Source: Acinetobacter venetianus RAG-1 = CIP 110063
GTDB taxonomy: Bacteria; Pseudomonadota; Gammaproteobacteria; Pseudomonadales; Moraxellaceae
DNA length: 64,000 nt
Direction: 5' to 3'
Assembly (NCBI RefSeq): GCF_000368585.1
Contig: NZ_KB849558.1
Coordinates: forward strand, 1,138,077-1,202,076
The notes under the pieces are model-generated. The model saw nothing but the letters and a program-made list of their open reading frames with translations. It did no database searches and was not told where the DNA came from. Shown one piece after another: positions 47,997 through 56,417 of this stretch. Every line of letters begins with the position of its first letter. Position 1 is the stretch's first letter. The position numbers were made by a program, and so were the translations under genes.

Positions 47997-48764
47997 TTAT
48001 GCCATTGAGTCAGTAAAAGAACGTACTTGAATTTGATGCTGAGTTAGGGTCTGTTTTATCACCTTCGCAATTTCTACTGCGCCAAATGTATCACCATGTA
48101 AACAAATCGTATCTGCCTGAATTGGTGTAAATACACCTTCAATAGACATGACTCCACCCTTTTGAATCATATCTAATACACGTTGTGCAATTTGATCGGC
48201 ATCATGTAAAACAGCGTCATCTTGGCGACGAGACACTAATCCACCATCACGATGATAGGCACGATCTGCAAATGCCTCTGAAACGACATTAACACCTTGT
48301 TGACGCGCAAACTCAATGAAAGGTGAGCCTGCTAAAGCAACTAATGCCAAGGAAGCATCATAAGCAAGTAATGCATCGATAACTGCTTGAGCCTGATTCA
48401 AATTAGTTGCAATGGTGTTATAAAGTGCGCCATGTGGTTTTACATAACGAACCGTTGTTCCTGCAATTTTAGCTAAACCTTGCAACGCTGAGATTTGATA
48501 TAACACATCGGCAAATAACTCATCATAAGCAACATCCATATTACGACGACCAAAACCGACAAGATCGGGATAAGAGACATGTGCCCCAACAGATACATTG
48601 AATTGAGCAGCTTGCTTTAATGTTTTTAGGATACTTTGTGGATCACCTGCATGGAAACCGCAGGCAATATTCGCACTACTGACAATCGGAAGAATCTGTT
48701 CATCATTGCCCATTTTCCATGAGCCATAGCTCTCACCTAAGTCGCTATTTAGATCAATATACAT
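47997..48764 (-). CDS. pxpA: 5-oxoprolinase subunit PxpA (LamB/YcsF family)
   Basis: 255 residues beginning [19 protein letters not shown], with the family motifs [21 protein letters not shown] and KPHGALYN. PxpA works with PxpB and PxpC in ATP-dependent opening of 5-oxoproline to glutamate. GGAAGG precedes the ATG at 48764. It is the first gene of a three-gene operon with overlapping ends. Confidence 0.92.
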   Translation of the reverse strand: MYIDLNSDLGESYGSWKMGNDEQILPIVSSANIACGFHAGDPQSILKTLKQAAQFNVSVGAHVSYPDLVGFGRRNMDVAYDELFADVLYQISALQGLAKIAGTTVRYVKPHGALYNTIATNLNQAQAVIDALLAYDASLALVALAGSPFIEFARQQGVNVVSEAFADRAYHRDGGLVSRRQDDAVLHDADQIAQRVLDMIQKGGVMSIEGVFTPIQADTICLHGDTFGAVEIAKVIKQTLTQHQIQVRSFTDSMA

Positions 48765-48924
48765 ATAGCCTTCCAATTGCTTTTTTTCATTTCACATACG
48801 TATTTTAGCAATATACTCGAAACGCTCAGTTTAACAACACTGATTTTTATGCATTTTATAAATCAACATCATAGCTTTAACATAGAATCAATTTAGGCCA
48901 CATTATATTTTTATATAGAATAGA

Positions 48925-48956
48925 ACTTCTAACCCAAGGCTCTTTTGAGTTAGAAG
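48925..48956. terminator. Hairpin between methyltransferase and pxpA
   Basis: Arms ACTTCTAAC / GTTAGAAG with a partly paired loop, lying 15 bp beyond the end of the minus-strand methyltransferase. It probably ends that transcript before the pxp operon; the T tail on that strand is poor. Confidence 0.45.
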
Positions 48957-48970
48957 AAATTTTTAATCAC

Positions 48971-49846
48971 TTATTTCATTAATCGTAAATACAGCATGTG
49001 TGTCGCACTAGTGTGACGGATATGATCAGGGCGCTTATAAAAATACCTTTCACTTAATCCATCCCCAGATAGATCTTCAGCTACGACATAGCCCATATTC
49101 TCTACAGATTGATGTAAATCCTTTGGTCTAAACTGTCCTTTTAAAGGTTCTTTTAAAAAACGAGTAAATTGTGAGACGAATAGACTCCCAAAACGTTCAA
49201 TACCCGCTAACTCTCGATAATCAATCGAATAATCTAAGACCACTTCACTTCCTTTCGCAGCAAAATTAGCAATACTTTCCAAAGTTTTGAGTGTAGTTTG
49301 AGGCTCAAGGTAATGCGTCGTACCTAACCATGAGTAAAATGCGGGTTGATCTTGCTGAAAGCCACTACGTGCTAGAGCATCAGCGATTGACTCTTTTTCA
49401 AAATCAATAGAGACGAACTCTACATTGGCAGGAATCTCACCAAATTCTTTTAGTTTTTTTTGTTTGGCTGCTTGTGTATCAGGATGGTCAACTTCAAAAA
49501 TTTTTAATGCTGGATAATGTTGAGCTTGTCTCAAAATAAATGAATCTAAGCCCGCACCGACTAATACATACTGTTTTACGCCACGTTCAATTGCTTCATA
49601 CAATTGATCTTCAGCATAACTCGAACGTCCTACAACTTGTCCTGTCAATAGACCCAGTGTTCGGTTAAATACAGGGGAATTCATCACTTTAACAGTAAGT
49701 GACGTCGTAAGGAGCTTTTTCCAACCTTTGCTGGTCAGCTCAAATGCAAATGGATCTGAAAATACTGGATTTTCTGCATGTTGAAAATGGTTCGCGCGTA
49801 ATGCCGCTGCCGCTTCAGCCGTACGACTTGATTGTCCTTCTTTCAT
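48971..49846 (-). CDS. Class I SAM-dependent methyltransferase (LCMT family)
   Basis: 291 residues of the leucine carboxyl methyltransferase-like/YktD family: an early RT...A..R segment, SAM motif YVLVGAGLDSFILR and IFEVDHPDTQAAKQKKL. Bacterial members methylate small molecules or polyketides; the substrate here is unknown. It lies between a terminated flavin monooxygenase gene and the pxp operon, so co-regulation is uncertain. Confidence 0.87.
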   Translation of the reverse strand: MKEGQSSRTAEAAAALRANHFQHAENPVFSDPFAFELTSKGWKKLLTTSLTVKVMNSPVFNRTLGLLTGQVVGRSSYAEDQLYEAIERGVKQYVLVGAGLDSFILRQAQHYPALKIFEVDHPDTQAAKQKKLKEFGEIPANVEFVSIDFEKESIADALARSGFQQDQPAFYSWLGTTHYLEPQTTLKTLESIANFAAKGSEVVLDYSIDYRELAGIERFGSLFVSQFTRFLKEPLKGQFRPKDLHQSVENMGYVVAEDLSGDGLSERYFYKRPDHIRHTSATHMLYLRLMK

Positions 49847-49876
49847 ATATCATTCCTAATTTATTTCTATCTCGGA

Positions 49877-49919
49877 AAAAATAAGCAGCAAATTTCATCC
49901 TTAGATAAAATTTACTGCT
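49877..49919 (-). terminator. Terminator of the flavin monooxygenase gene
   Basis: On the minus strand, a 12-pair stem AGCAGTAAATTT / AAATTTGCTGCT (one G-U pair) is followed by TATTTTTT. It lies 26 bp downstream of the BVMO stop. Confidence 0.88.
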
Positions 49920-49944
49920 CTTTAATCATTCGATAAATGACTTA

Positions 49945-51465
49945 TTATTTAGTTTTTTCAGTTTGATACGTCACTTGATAATCATTTAAGTCCATACGTT
50001 TTAAACGCTTTTTCAATGCTTTTAATGACCACGGCCAAGCTGCAAAGTTACGACCATTTGCATCCAAGTAATAGCTCTTACAACCGCCTGCATTAAATAC
50101 AGTCGTTTTCAGATGTTTTTGTACTAAATCATTATGCTTCTTGATCACTTCAGGCTTGATATTTAACTTAGCAATACCCTTCTCTTTGATTTTGAGTAAA
50201 CCATCAACAATATAATCAAGTTGTGCCTCTGCTAAACCAATGAATGAATCGTAAACAAGGACGTTTGGCCCTAAAACTAAGAATCCATTTGGTACATTCT
50301 CAATACTCGTACCTAAATATGCTTCTGGAGAACTATTTTTCCATAAATCATTTAAGATTTCGCCTTTCTCGTTTTGAACGCGCTTACCAATAGGTGGATG
50401 CGATACCTCAAAACCTGTACCCCAAATAATCACATCTACTTCGTGACGTTCGCCATTTGCAGAAACAACTGTATTTCCTTCAACTTTGACCAAACCGTGA
50501 GGAATAAGCTTAGTATTTGGTTGTTGTAATGCTGGGTAATAGTTGTTAGCGAATAATAAACGCTTACAGCCAATGGTAAAGTTTGGCGTTACATTTTTAC
50601 GTAATTCAGCATCTTCAATTTGGAAACGTAAAATCAATTTTGCAAGTTCACCTACTGGTTTTAATACAGCAGGATTACGTAAACCGAAGTTAATTGCATT
50701 TAGTGATTGGGCAACTGTTTTGCGCCATGTTTTTTGAATGAGCGGGAATTTCTCAATAAGTGCTTTACTCACATCACCTAAATCAGTATCAGGCTTTGGT
50801 ACAACCCAAGGTGCAGTACGTTGGAATACGTAAAGCTCTTTTGCTTTTGGCTGAATTTGAGGTACAAACTGGATTGCTGATGCACCTGTGCCAATAACTG
50901 CAATACGCTTACCTGTTAAATCATAATCATGATTCCATTTCGCTGAATGGAACATTTCACCTTTAAACGTCTCTAAGCCTTCCAATTTAGGGATTTGAGC
51001 TTCAGTAATTGGACCTGTTGCAAAAATTGCAGTACGCGCTAAGAATTGACCTTTGCTTGTGTCCATAACCCATAGATTACGTTCATTGTCCCAAGCTGCT
51101 TTGAGTAGTTCCGTACCGAATTCAATTTTTGAATTAATACCAAAGTTTTCACTTACTTCTTCTAAGTAATTTAGAATTTCAGGTTGACGTGCAAATAAGT
51201 GACTCCATTTCGCACTCGGTGCAAATGAGTATGAATACAGCGCTGAAGGGACATCACATCCGCAACCTGGATAGGTGTTCTCACGCCATGTACCACCTAC
51301 GCGCGTTGCTTTTTCAATGATCTTATAGTTTGTATAACCCACTTGATCTAAACGAATTGCAGTTGCAATACCAGAGATACCAGCACCGACGATGAATGTA
51401 TCGTAGATATGTGATGGTAAAGCCTTTCCTTCAGCTGAATCTAATTTTTTTGCTTGAGCTGTCAT
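49945..51465 (-). CDS. Baeyer-Villiger-type flavin monooxygenase
   Basis: 506 residues: FAD motif GAGISG (27-32), the BVMO fingerprint FKGEMFHSAKW (167-177, FxGxxxHxxxW), and an NADPH-binding GTGASAIQ. Enzymes of this class insert oxygen next to ketones, or oxidise other hydrophobic carbonyl compounds. AAAGGA lies nine bases before the ATG at 51465. It stands downstream of an SDR and two PF10118 genes in the same direction, separated from them by 267 bp with a hairpin repeat. Confidence 0.92.
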   Translation of the reverse strand: MTAQAKKLDSAEGKALPSHIYDTFIVGAGISGIATAIRLDQVGYTNYKIIEKATRVGGTWRENTYPGCGCDVPSALYSYSFAPSAKWSHLFARQPEILNYLEEVSENFGINSKIEFGTELLKAAWDNERNLWVMDTSKGQFLARTAIFATGPITEAQIPKLEGLETFKGEMFHSAKWNHDYDLTGKRIAVIGTGASAIQFVPQIQPKAKELYVFQRTAPWVVPKPDTDLGDVSKALIEKFPLIQKTWRKTVAQSLNAINFGLRNPAVLKPVGELAKLILRFQIEDAELRKNVTPNFTIGCKRLLFANNYYPALQQPNTKLIPHGLVKVEGNTVVSANGERHEVDVIIWGTGFEVSHPPIGKRVQNEKGEILNDLWKNSSPEAYLGTSIENVPNGFLVLGPNVLVYDSFIGLAEAQLDYIVDGLLKIKEKGIAKLNIKPEVIKKHNDLVQKHLKTTVFNAGGCKSYYLDANGRNFAAWPWSLKALKKRLKRMDLNDYQVTYQTEKTK

Positions 51466-51554
51466 TTCAAAATATCCTTTCATCTAAAAACAGATGTCAA
51501 TAACGGTGTCTTACCGAATTCTCATCTAAATTTCATCATTAGCCTTCGGCTCGA

Positions 51555-51580
51555 CCTACTTTTCTTTCAGGAAAAGTAGG
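51555..51580. repeat. Hairpin element, possible dispersed intergenic repeat
   Basis: Perfect 10-bp stem CCTACTTTTC / GAAAAGTAGG with a TTTCAG loop, preceded by GGCTCGA and followed by GCAAAACC. The layout recalls short intergenic repeats of the 'CTTTTC...GAAAAGTAGGCAAAA' kind found in gammaproteobacterial genomes. It occurs once in this window, so its repeat nature is inferred. Confidence 0.5.
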
Positions 51581-51732
51581 CAAAACCATTTTCATCCGCA
51601 AAACCTGTTCACCACTTTCATTTATTTAATACTTTCTTGAATATAAAACCTTATTATCTTTTTGATACCATACAGGTTGCGGATGAACATCACGCGTATC
51701 AAAACTCGATAGAGATTTTACATTTGGTTAGG

Positions 51733-52557
51733 CTATTTCATTAATCGGTATGATGTACCTAAGAATTTTGCGTATAAATTTGGCGCAGTACGCTTCATTA
51801 ACCAGAACAACTTGGCATCAATTTGTGGAATGGTATAAAGCTGATCTTTGTCCAAACGATCTAAAGTAAGTTTTGCTACTTTATCGCTCGTCGTGAATGC
51901 CAGATTGGTCAATGCATAATCCAAAAGACCTTTATGCGGAACTTTGCCATTTTTAATAATGTTGGTTGGAACTAAGGTTGGGCACAACACATTTACTTTG
52001 ATGTTATGTTTTCTCAGTTCAGCTGAAAGTGTTTCTGATAAAGCACGAACACCAGCTTTGGTCACGTTATAAGCCGTCATTTCAGGCGCTGCGGTATACG
52101 ATGCGGCAGATGCTACATTGATAATTGCACCGCGACCTAACTGCTTAAATTTAGGTACAAAATAGTGACAACCATGGACAACTCCCCATAGGTTTACATT
52201 CGCGACCCATTTCCAATCATCTAATGTCATTTCATCAAACTTGCCACCGAGACCGACACCCGCATTATTAATCACTAGCGTCGTAGGATGTTGCATCAAC
52301 TGTTCAGCTTGCTCAGCGAGTTTCTCAACTTGCTTAGCATTGCCCACATCGCATTTGACTGCGAATGCCTTTGCACCAAGTTCCTCAATCAAAGCCACTG
52401 TTTCTTTTGCGGCGTCTAAATCAATATCAGAACAAACAACTGTGCCACCACGTTTTGCCAATTCAAGTGCAAAACTACGACCAATGCCACTACCCGCACC
52501 TGTCACTACTGCAAAAGCATTTTGGCTAGGCTTTATTTTTTTACCAAATAATCTCAT
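51733..52557 (-). CDS. SDR family NAD(P)-dependent oxidoreductase
   Basis: 274 residues with the classical short-chain dehydrogenase features: cofactor motif TGAGSGIG (19-26), Asp in the CSDIDLDAA region that favours NAD, NNAG, a catalytic Ser region and YNVTK. The ~30-residue C-terminal tail (MKRTAPNLYAKFLG) resembles SDRs in fatty acyl or alkyl ketone metabolism. It is 38 bp downstream of a PF10118 gene and probably in one operon with it, making the alcohol/ketone step next to a BVMO. Confidence 0.92.
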   Translation of the reverse strand: MRLFGKKIKPSQNAFAVVTGAGSGIGRSFALELAKRGGTVVCSDIDLDAAKETVALIEELGAKAFAVKCDVGNAKQVEKLAEQAEQLMQHPTTLVINNAGVGLGGKFDEMTLDDWKWVANVNLWGVVHGCHYFVPKFKQLGRGAIINVASAASYTAAPEMTAYNVTKAGVRALSETLSAELRKHNIKVNVLCPTLVPTNIIKNGKVPHKGLLDYALTNLAFTTSDKVAKLTLDRLDKDQLYTIPQIDAKLFWLMKRTAPNLYAKFLGTSYRLMK

Positions 52558-52595
52558 ATTTGTTTTCCAACAATCTTGTATTTACATTGACCAAG

Positions 52596-53570
52596 TTATG
52601 CAGATGCTGCACGAACAGGTGGCACAAACTCTTTAAGGAAATAAGGGCTTAATAAACCTGTCTCAGGATTTAATAAGCGCTCTTTGTAATATTCCATATA
52701 CGCTGTCGTATCATGGTCATTTGGATGGAAACTAGGACGTAGATATTCAAGAATATGCATGAAACTACTGCCGAATACCCCACGCTTACTACCGAAAAGT
52801 AAAGCTGTACTTTCAACAATATCTTTCATGTAGCGAGGATTGATTAAATTGCTTGGTTTACGAACAAATGGCATCAAATAACCACCTAAAGACACCCCGC
52901 CTAAAATGGTTAAACTTGCTAATAAGAAACCTGTGATTCGAACCCAGTAGTCACCTGACAGCTCTAAAAACACATCATAGGCAATATCTTTATGTTCAGA
53001 CTCTTCCAACATGTGCCACATCCACATCGCACGCTGTCTTTCATCTTGTGAACCCAGCAAGTAATCTTCATGTTGCATCATGAACTCAGCTAAAACAGCC
53101 GTGTAATGTTCGATACCTGCCATCAATGACAGCTGCATAGCATTTGGTAACTTATAAATTCCGTACTCAAACACCTTATCTGCGATTGCACGAAGTAAAT
53201 CCACTGGATAACCATTTTCTTTCAATACTTCATCATTGAATTGATTATGGATTTTGGAGTGAATTGCTTCCTGCCCGATCAGCGAAGTCAGTCTTTGTTT
53301 TAAAATCGGATCTTGGATAAACTCACGATGATGACGCGCGGTTTCAATAACAACATCTTCACCAAAAGTCAGAAAAATAGACAATGCATGAAAGTATGAT
53401 GTCGCTAATTCTTTATTTAAAAAGAACCTCTCATCCAATTCATCTGGATTAAATTTAAAATCAAAATGGCGAATCGGAATCGGAGACTTATTCGCAAAAT
53501 TTTGAATAATTCCCTGATATTTAGTACTCAATTTGTCTGAGAAAACATTTCGTAAAACTTGAGCGACCAT
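52596..53570 (-). CDS. PF10118 'metal-dependent hydrolase', paralogue 1
   Basis: 324 residues of the COG3687/PF10118 family. The likely metal residues are E71 (TFGED), E101-x-x-H104 (GQEAIH), E153 (GIEHYT) and E189-x-x-H192 (EESEHK). This E/ExxH/E/ExxH order looks like the ferritin-fold di-iron pattern. GGGGAT precedes the ATG at 53570; a longer frame has no good ribosome site. A ~45-residue segment (about 210-255) has two short hydrophobic stretches and may contact the membrane. Confidence 0.88.
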   Translation of the reverse strand: MVAQVLRNVFSDKLSTKYQGIIQNFANKSPIPIRHFDFKFNPDELDERFFLNKELATSYFHALSIFLTFGEDVVIETARHHREFIQDPILKQRLTSLIGQEAIHSKIHNQFNDEVLKENGYPVDLLRAIADKVFEYGIYKLPNAMQLSLMAGIEHYTAVLAEFMMQHEDYLLGSQDERQRAMWMWHMLEESEHKDIAYDVFLELSGDYWVRITGFLLASLTILGGVSLGGYLMPFVRKPSNLINPRYMKDIVESTALLFGSKRGVFGSSFMHILEYLRPSFHPNDHDTTAYMEYYKERLLNPETGLLSPYFLKEFVPPVRAASA

Positions 53571-53876
53571 GGTTTGATCCCCACTGAGAGTAAAAAGTAA
53601 AATCGATGCACAGCAAATCAATTTGAATCGTAAAATTGTCTATAAGATTATTTCTGAAACTTTAACAATTCGATGCTGAAAATCACGTTAGATCACGGGC
53701 TTATGAATACTTATCAAAAGTCATTTCAAATTGAATTTTTCTAAGTAATCTCACCGCATAGTGCGCTAACAAAATATGACCAACAAGAACCAAATTGCTC
53801 ATTACGCCATGAACACTTTTGCCAATTCAAATGATTAAATTTCATTGCACACTAACGATTAAAAATGTACTAGAAA
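53571..53876. other. Intergenic region between PF10118 paralogues
   Basis: 306 bp between two same-direction paralogous genes. I see no ORF, no T-tailed hairpin and no copy of the palindrome found upstream of the TetR gene. It presumably holds the promoter of the downstream paralogue. Confidence 0.4.
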
Positions 53877-54836
53877 TCAAGCCGCTTGGACTTTTGGCGT
53901 AAATTCTTTAACAAAGAATGGATGTAACGCACCACCTTCAGACAACAACTTTTTCTCGTAGTATTCAAAATACTCAGTTGCATCATGATCATTTGGATGG
54001 AAATCAGGACGTAAATAGTCAAAAATTCGACCTTGCGTACTACCAAATACACCGTCTTTCGGACTAAAAATAAGCTTTACGCCACGACGTGCGTCACGCC
54101 AGAATTTTGATGTAAACAATTCTTGTGGTTTACGTAGTAAAGGAACCATCGTTGCGGAGAATGGAATCAAGCCAAGAATGGTGAAATATGCAAGGAAGAA
54201 ACCTCCAACACGTAATGCATAATTACCATTTAAAGTTTGATAAACGTCATAGGCCACATCTTTATGCTCCGACTCTTCCAACATATGCCACATCCACAAA
54301 GCACGAGTTTTAGCGTCATCAGAGAAATAGAAGTTCTGCTCATGCGCCATCATATATTCGGCTAAAACGGCAGTAAAATGTTCAATCCCAGCCATGAGTG
54401 AAAGTTTTAAGGGTTGAGGGAATCTGAGGAAAATATGATCGAAAAATTGTTCGCCAAGGAAGCGATACAACCTAACTGGATAATCAAGATCAACAATTGC
54501 GTCATTAAATTCATTGTGCAATTTAGAATGAATTGCTTCTTGACCAATTAATGATGTTACACGTTGCTTTAAAATTGGATCTTTCAACATATCGCGATGA
54601 TGACGTGCAGTCTCAATAACTAAGTCTTCGCCGTATGTCAAAAACACTGAAAGTGTCGCGAAAAAAATCGTAGCAAACTGATTGTTCATATAGAATGAAA
54701 GATCAATTTGTTTGCCATCAAATCCGATTGCTAAGTGACGAATTGGAATACTTTTTTTACTCGCAAAATCAATTTGCTCAGTTATTGGGTTAGATTTAAA
54801 TAAACTTAAACCTTTCTTTAATGTGCTAGTAACCAT
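53877..54836 (-). CDS. PF10118 'metal-dependent hydrolase', paralogue 2
   Basis: 319 residues, clearly paralogous to the protein encoded just downstream (shared TYGEDLVIETARHH, LIGQEAIHSK, MAGIEHFTAVLAE, WMWHMLEESEHKD). Likely metal residues: E70, E100-x-x-H103, E152 and E188-x-x-H191. It is transcribed away from the TetR gene, and the 488-bp gap carries matching palindromes, so TetR probably controls it. True substrate unknown; the family name rests on prediction. Confidence 0.88.
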   Translation of the reverse strand: MVTSTLKKGLSLFKSNPITEQIDFASKKSIPIRHLAIGFDGKQIDLSFYMNNQFATIFFATLSVFLTYGEDLVIETARHHRDMLKDPILKQRVTSLIGQEAIHSKLHNEFNDAIVDLDYPVRLYRFLGEQFFDHIFLRFPQPLKLSLMAGIEHFTAVLAEYMMAHEQNFYFSDDAKTRALWMWHMLEESEHKDVAYDVYQTLNGNYALRVGGFFLAYFTILGLIPFSATMVPLLRKPQELFTSKFWRDARRGVKLIFSPKDGVFGSTQGRIFDYLRPDFHPNDHDATEYFEYYEKKLLSEGGALHPFFVKEFTPKVQAA

Positions 54837-54985
54837 GGCTACACCTACCTACTTCACTTGAGCGTCATTTGCCCTTTTACATTTGGTTCAGGATTATCTC
54901 TTTTCGTCTAACTCAATAACTTGCTAAGTTACGAAAAAATATTCGGGAGATTTTTGTGAACCTAACTCTTCACTAAAACCAATGT

Positions 54986-55007
54986 AAACCGATCTTATGT
55001 TCGGATT
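54986..55007. promoter_or_regulatory. Candidate TetR operator 1
   Basis: A 22-bp imperfect palindrome with arms AAACCGA and TCGGATT (6 of 7 positions paired) and spacer TCTTATGT. It lies 150 bp upstream of the PF10118 paralogue 2 start and matches the second site near the TetR gene in right arm, spacer end and total length. Confidence 0.6.
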
Positions 55008-55239
55008 CAATTCGGGTAAATTCTTCACTTAAACAGTCATCTTTTAATTTTATTGAAATAACTTTTTATGATTTTTATCAGATAAAAAGCCCATATACAA
55101 AATATATTTAATTAATAAATATCAATATATTATTAAATTTAAATTTTATTTTTCGTAATTTATAGACCTTAAATTTTAATTGGTTTACACAGATTCATTA
55201 CAGTTAAATCTCATAAAATAAAAAACATGTAATTTTATT

Positions 55240-55249
55240 TGTTCGGATT
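55240..55249. promoter_or_regulatory. Isolated operator-like half-site
   Basis: The decamer TGTTCGGATT, shared by both candidate operators, occurs a third time here without a matching left arm. It may be a weak additional site. Confidence 0.35.
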
Positions 55250-55286
55250 ATTTAAGCCTATCTTTCATGCTTATGACGGTTATGTT

Positions 55287-55308
55287 AATCTGACGTTATG
55301 TTCGGATT
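55287..55308. promoter_or_regulatory. Candidate TetR operator 2
   Basis: A 22-bp imperfect palindrome with arms AATCTGA and TCGGATT (6 of 7 paired) and spacer CGTTATGT, ending 16 bp before the TetR start codon. Its position over the expected promoter suits autoregulation. Confidence 0.65.
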
Positions 55309-55324
55309 TTAATAATAAGATATT

Positions 55325-55963
55325 ATGGCAACTCGAAAACCACGTCAGTCACGTTCAAAAGTGACTGTAGACACGATTATTGAAGCTGGCTTTATTGCAG
55401 TTGCAACTAACGGTACTAGCGGCACAACCACAAGACACATTGCTGATATAGCTGGAGTGAGTGTCGGCTCGCTATATGAGTATTTTAAGAATAAGGAAGA
55501 GATATATGACGCTATGGCAAAAACCTTCGTCAAAGAAGTCTTGGATATGGTAAAAGAGCTTACTCCGATTATCATTGAGCAAGAACTAGAACCATTGTTT
55601 CAAATGATCTTTTATACATTCAGAGACTTACTCACACGCGATGATGATCGTTATCTGATTTGTCTGCGTTACGCGACCGAGCTGAAATACGAAAAATACA
55701 TTGGTCAGATCGAAATGGCGCTGATGGAAGTATTAATGAAATATATGATTCGTCATCCACGTTATTTAAAAGTGAATAACCTCAGCGTGACAGCATATAT
55801 CAGTATTAATAGTAGTATTTTCAATGTCGCGCGTCATTTAATCTTACCAAATCCACAAATTAGCTTCGATGAAATGGTGAAAGGGTTAAGTACAATGATC
55901 ATCAGCTACATTGAAACAGAACTTGCTAAAGCTGAAAGAGAAACGACCTTAACACATGTATAA
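55325..55963 (+). CDS. TetR/AcrR family regulator
   Basis: 212 residues: an N-terminal TetR HTH (about 12-60; TVDTIIEAGFIAVATNGTSG, HIADIAGVSVGSLYEYFKNKEEIY) and a helical ligand domain. It is divergent from PF10118 paralogue 2 and runs into a thioesterase gene, whose longest frame overlaps its stop. Two palindromes upstream are good candidate operators. The ligand is probably a lipid-like product of the neighbouring enzymes; this is inferred. Confidence 0.93.
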   Translation: MATRKPRQSRSKVTVDTIIEAGFIAVATNGTSGTTTRHIADIAGVSVGSLYEYFKNKEEIYDAMAKTFVKEVLDMVKELTPIIIEQELEPLFQMIFYTFRDLLTRDDDRYLICLRYATELKYEKYIGQIEMALMEVLMKYMIRHPRYLKVNNLSVTAYISINSSIFNVARHLILPNPQISFDEMVKGLSTMIISYIETELAKAERETTLTHV

Positions 55964-55976
55964 CAGAGTAAAAACA

Positions 55977-56372
55977 ATGTTTAGCCTTTCAATTACGCCA
56001 AGATTCTATGAAACAGATGCTTTCGGACATATAAACAATACAGTAATCACAGGTTGGTTTGAAACAGCACGAGAACCAATTTTCCGATTATTTAACCCAA
56101 GTATGGAAATCAAAAATCTGCCTTTGATTCTTGCACGAGTTGAAGTCGATTTTGTTGCTCAAATCTATTATGGCGCAAACATCGAAATCAAAACATGGAT
56201 TGAACACATCGGAAATTCATCTTTCGTCGTTGCACATGAAGCGTGGCAGAATGATCAATGCGTTGCACGCGGCAAAGCCGTTCAGGTCTATTTTGATTTT
56301 AGTACTCAAAAATCAGATCGTATTCCCGATCAATTCCGCGTCCAGTTACAAGAATATCTAGTGAGCCAATAA
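55977..56372 (+). CDS. Acyl-CoA thioesterase, hotdog fold (YbgC/FadM type)
   Basis: 131 residues with the 4HBT active-site motif YETDAFGHINNT (Asp and His positions of YbgC/FadM) and a second VDFVAQIYYGANIEI strand region. It would hydrolyse fatty acyl- or aromatic-CoA. The longer frame starting at 55956 overlaps the TetR stop; I chose the inner ATG because the family motif begins soon after it, though the ribosome site (AGAGT) is weak. It is in an operon with the TetR gene. Confidence 0.85.
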   Translation: MFSLSITPRFYETDAFGHINNTVITGWFETAREPIFRLFNPSMEIKNLPLILARVEVDFVAQIYYGANIEIKTWIEHIGNSSFVVAHEAWQNDQCVARGKAVQVYFDFSTQKSDRIPDQFRVQLQEYLVSQ

Positions 56373-56417
56373 ATATATTTCCGCTGGAACAACTTTAATT
56401 ATTTCAGCGGATCAAAT

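Noticed and set aside
55325..55575. Antisense frame over the TetR gene
   Set aside because: No ribosome site, and the plus-strand HTH motif is clear.
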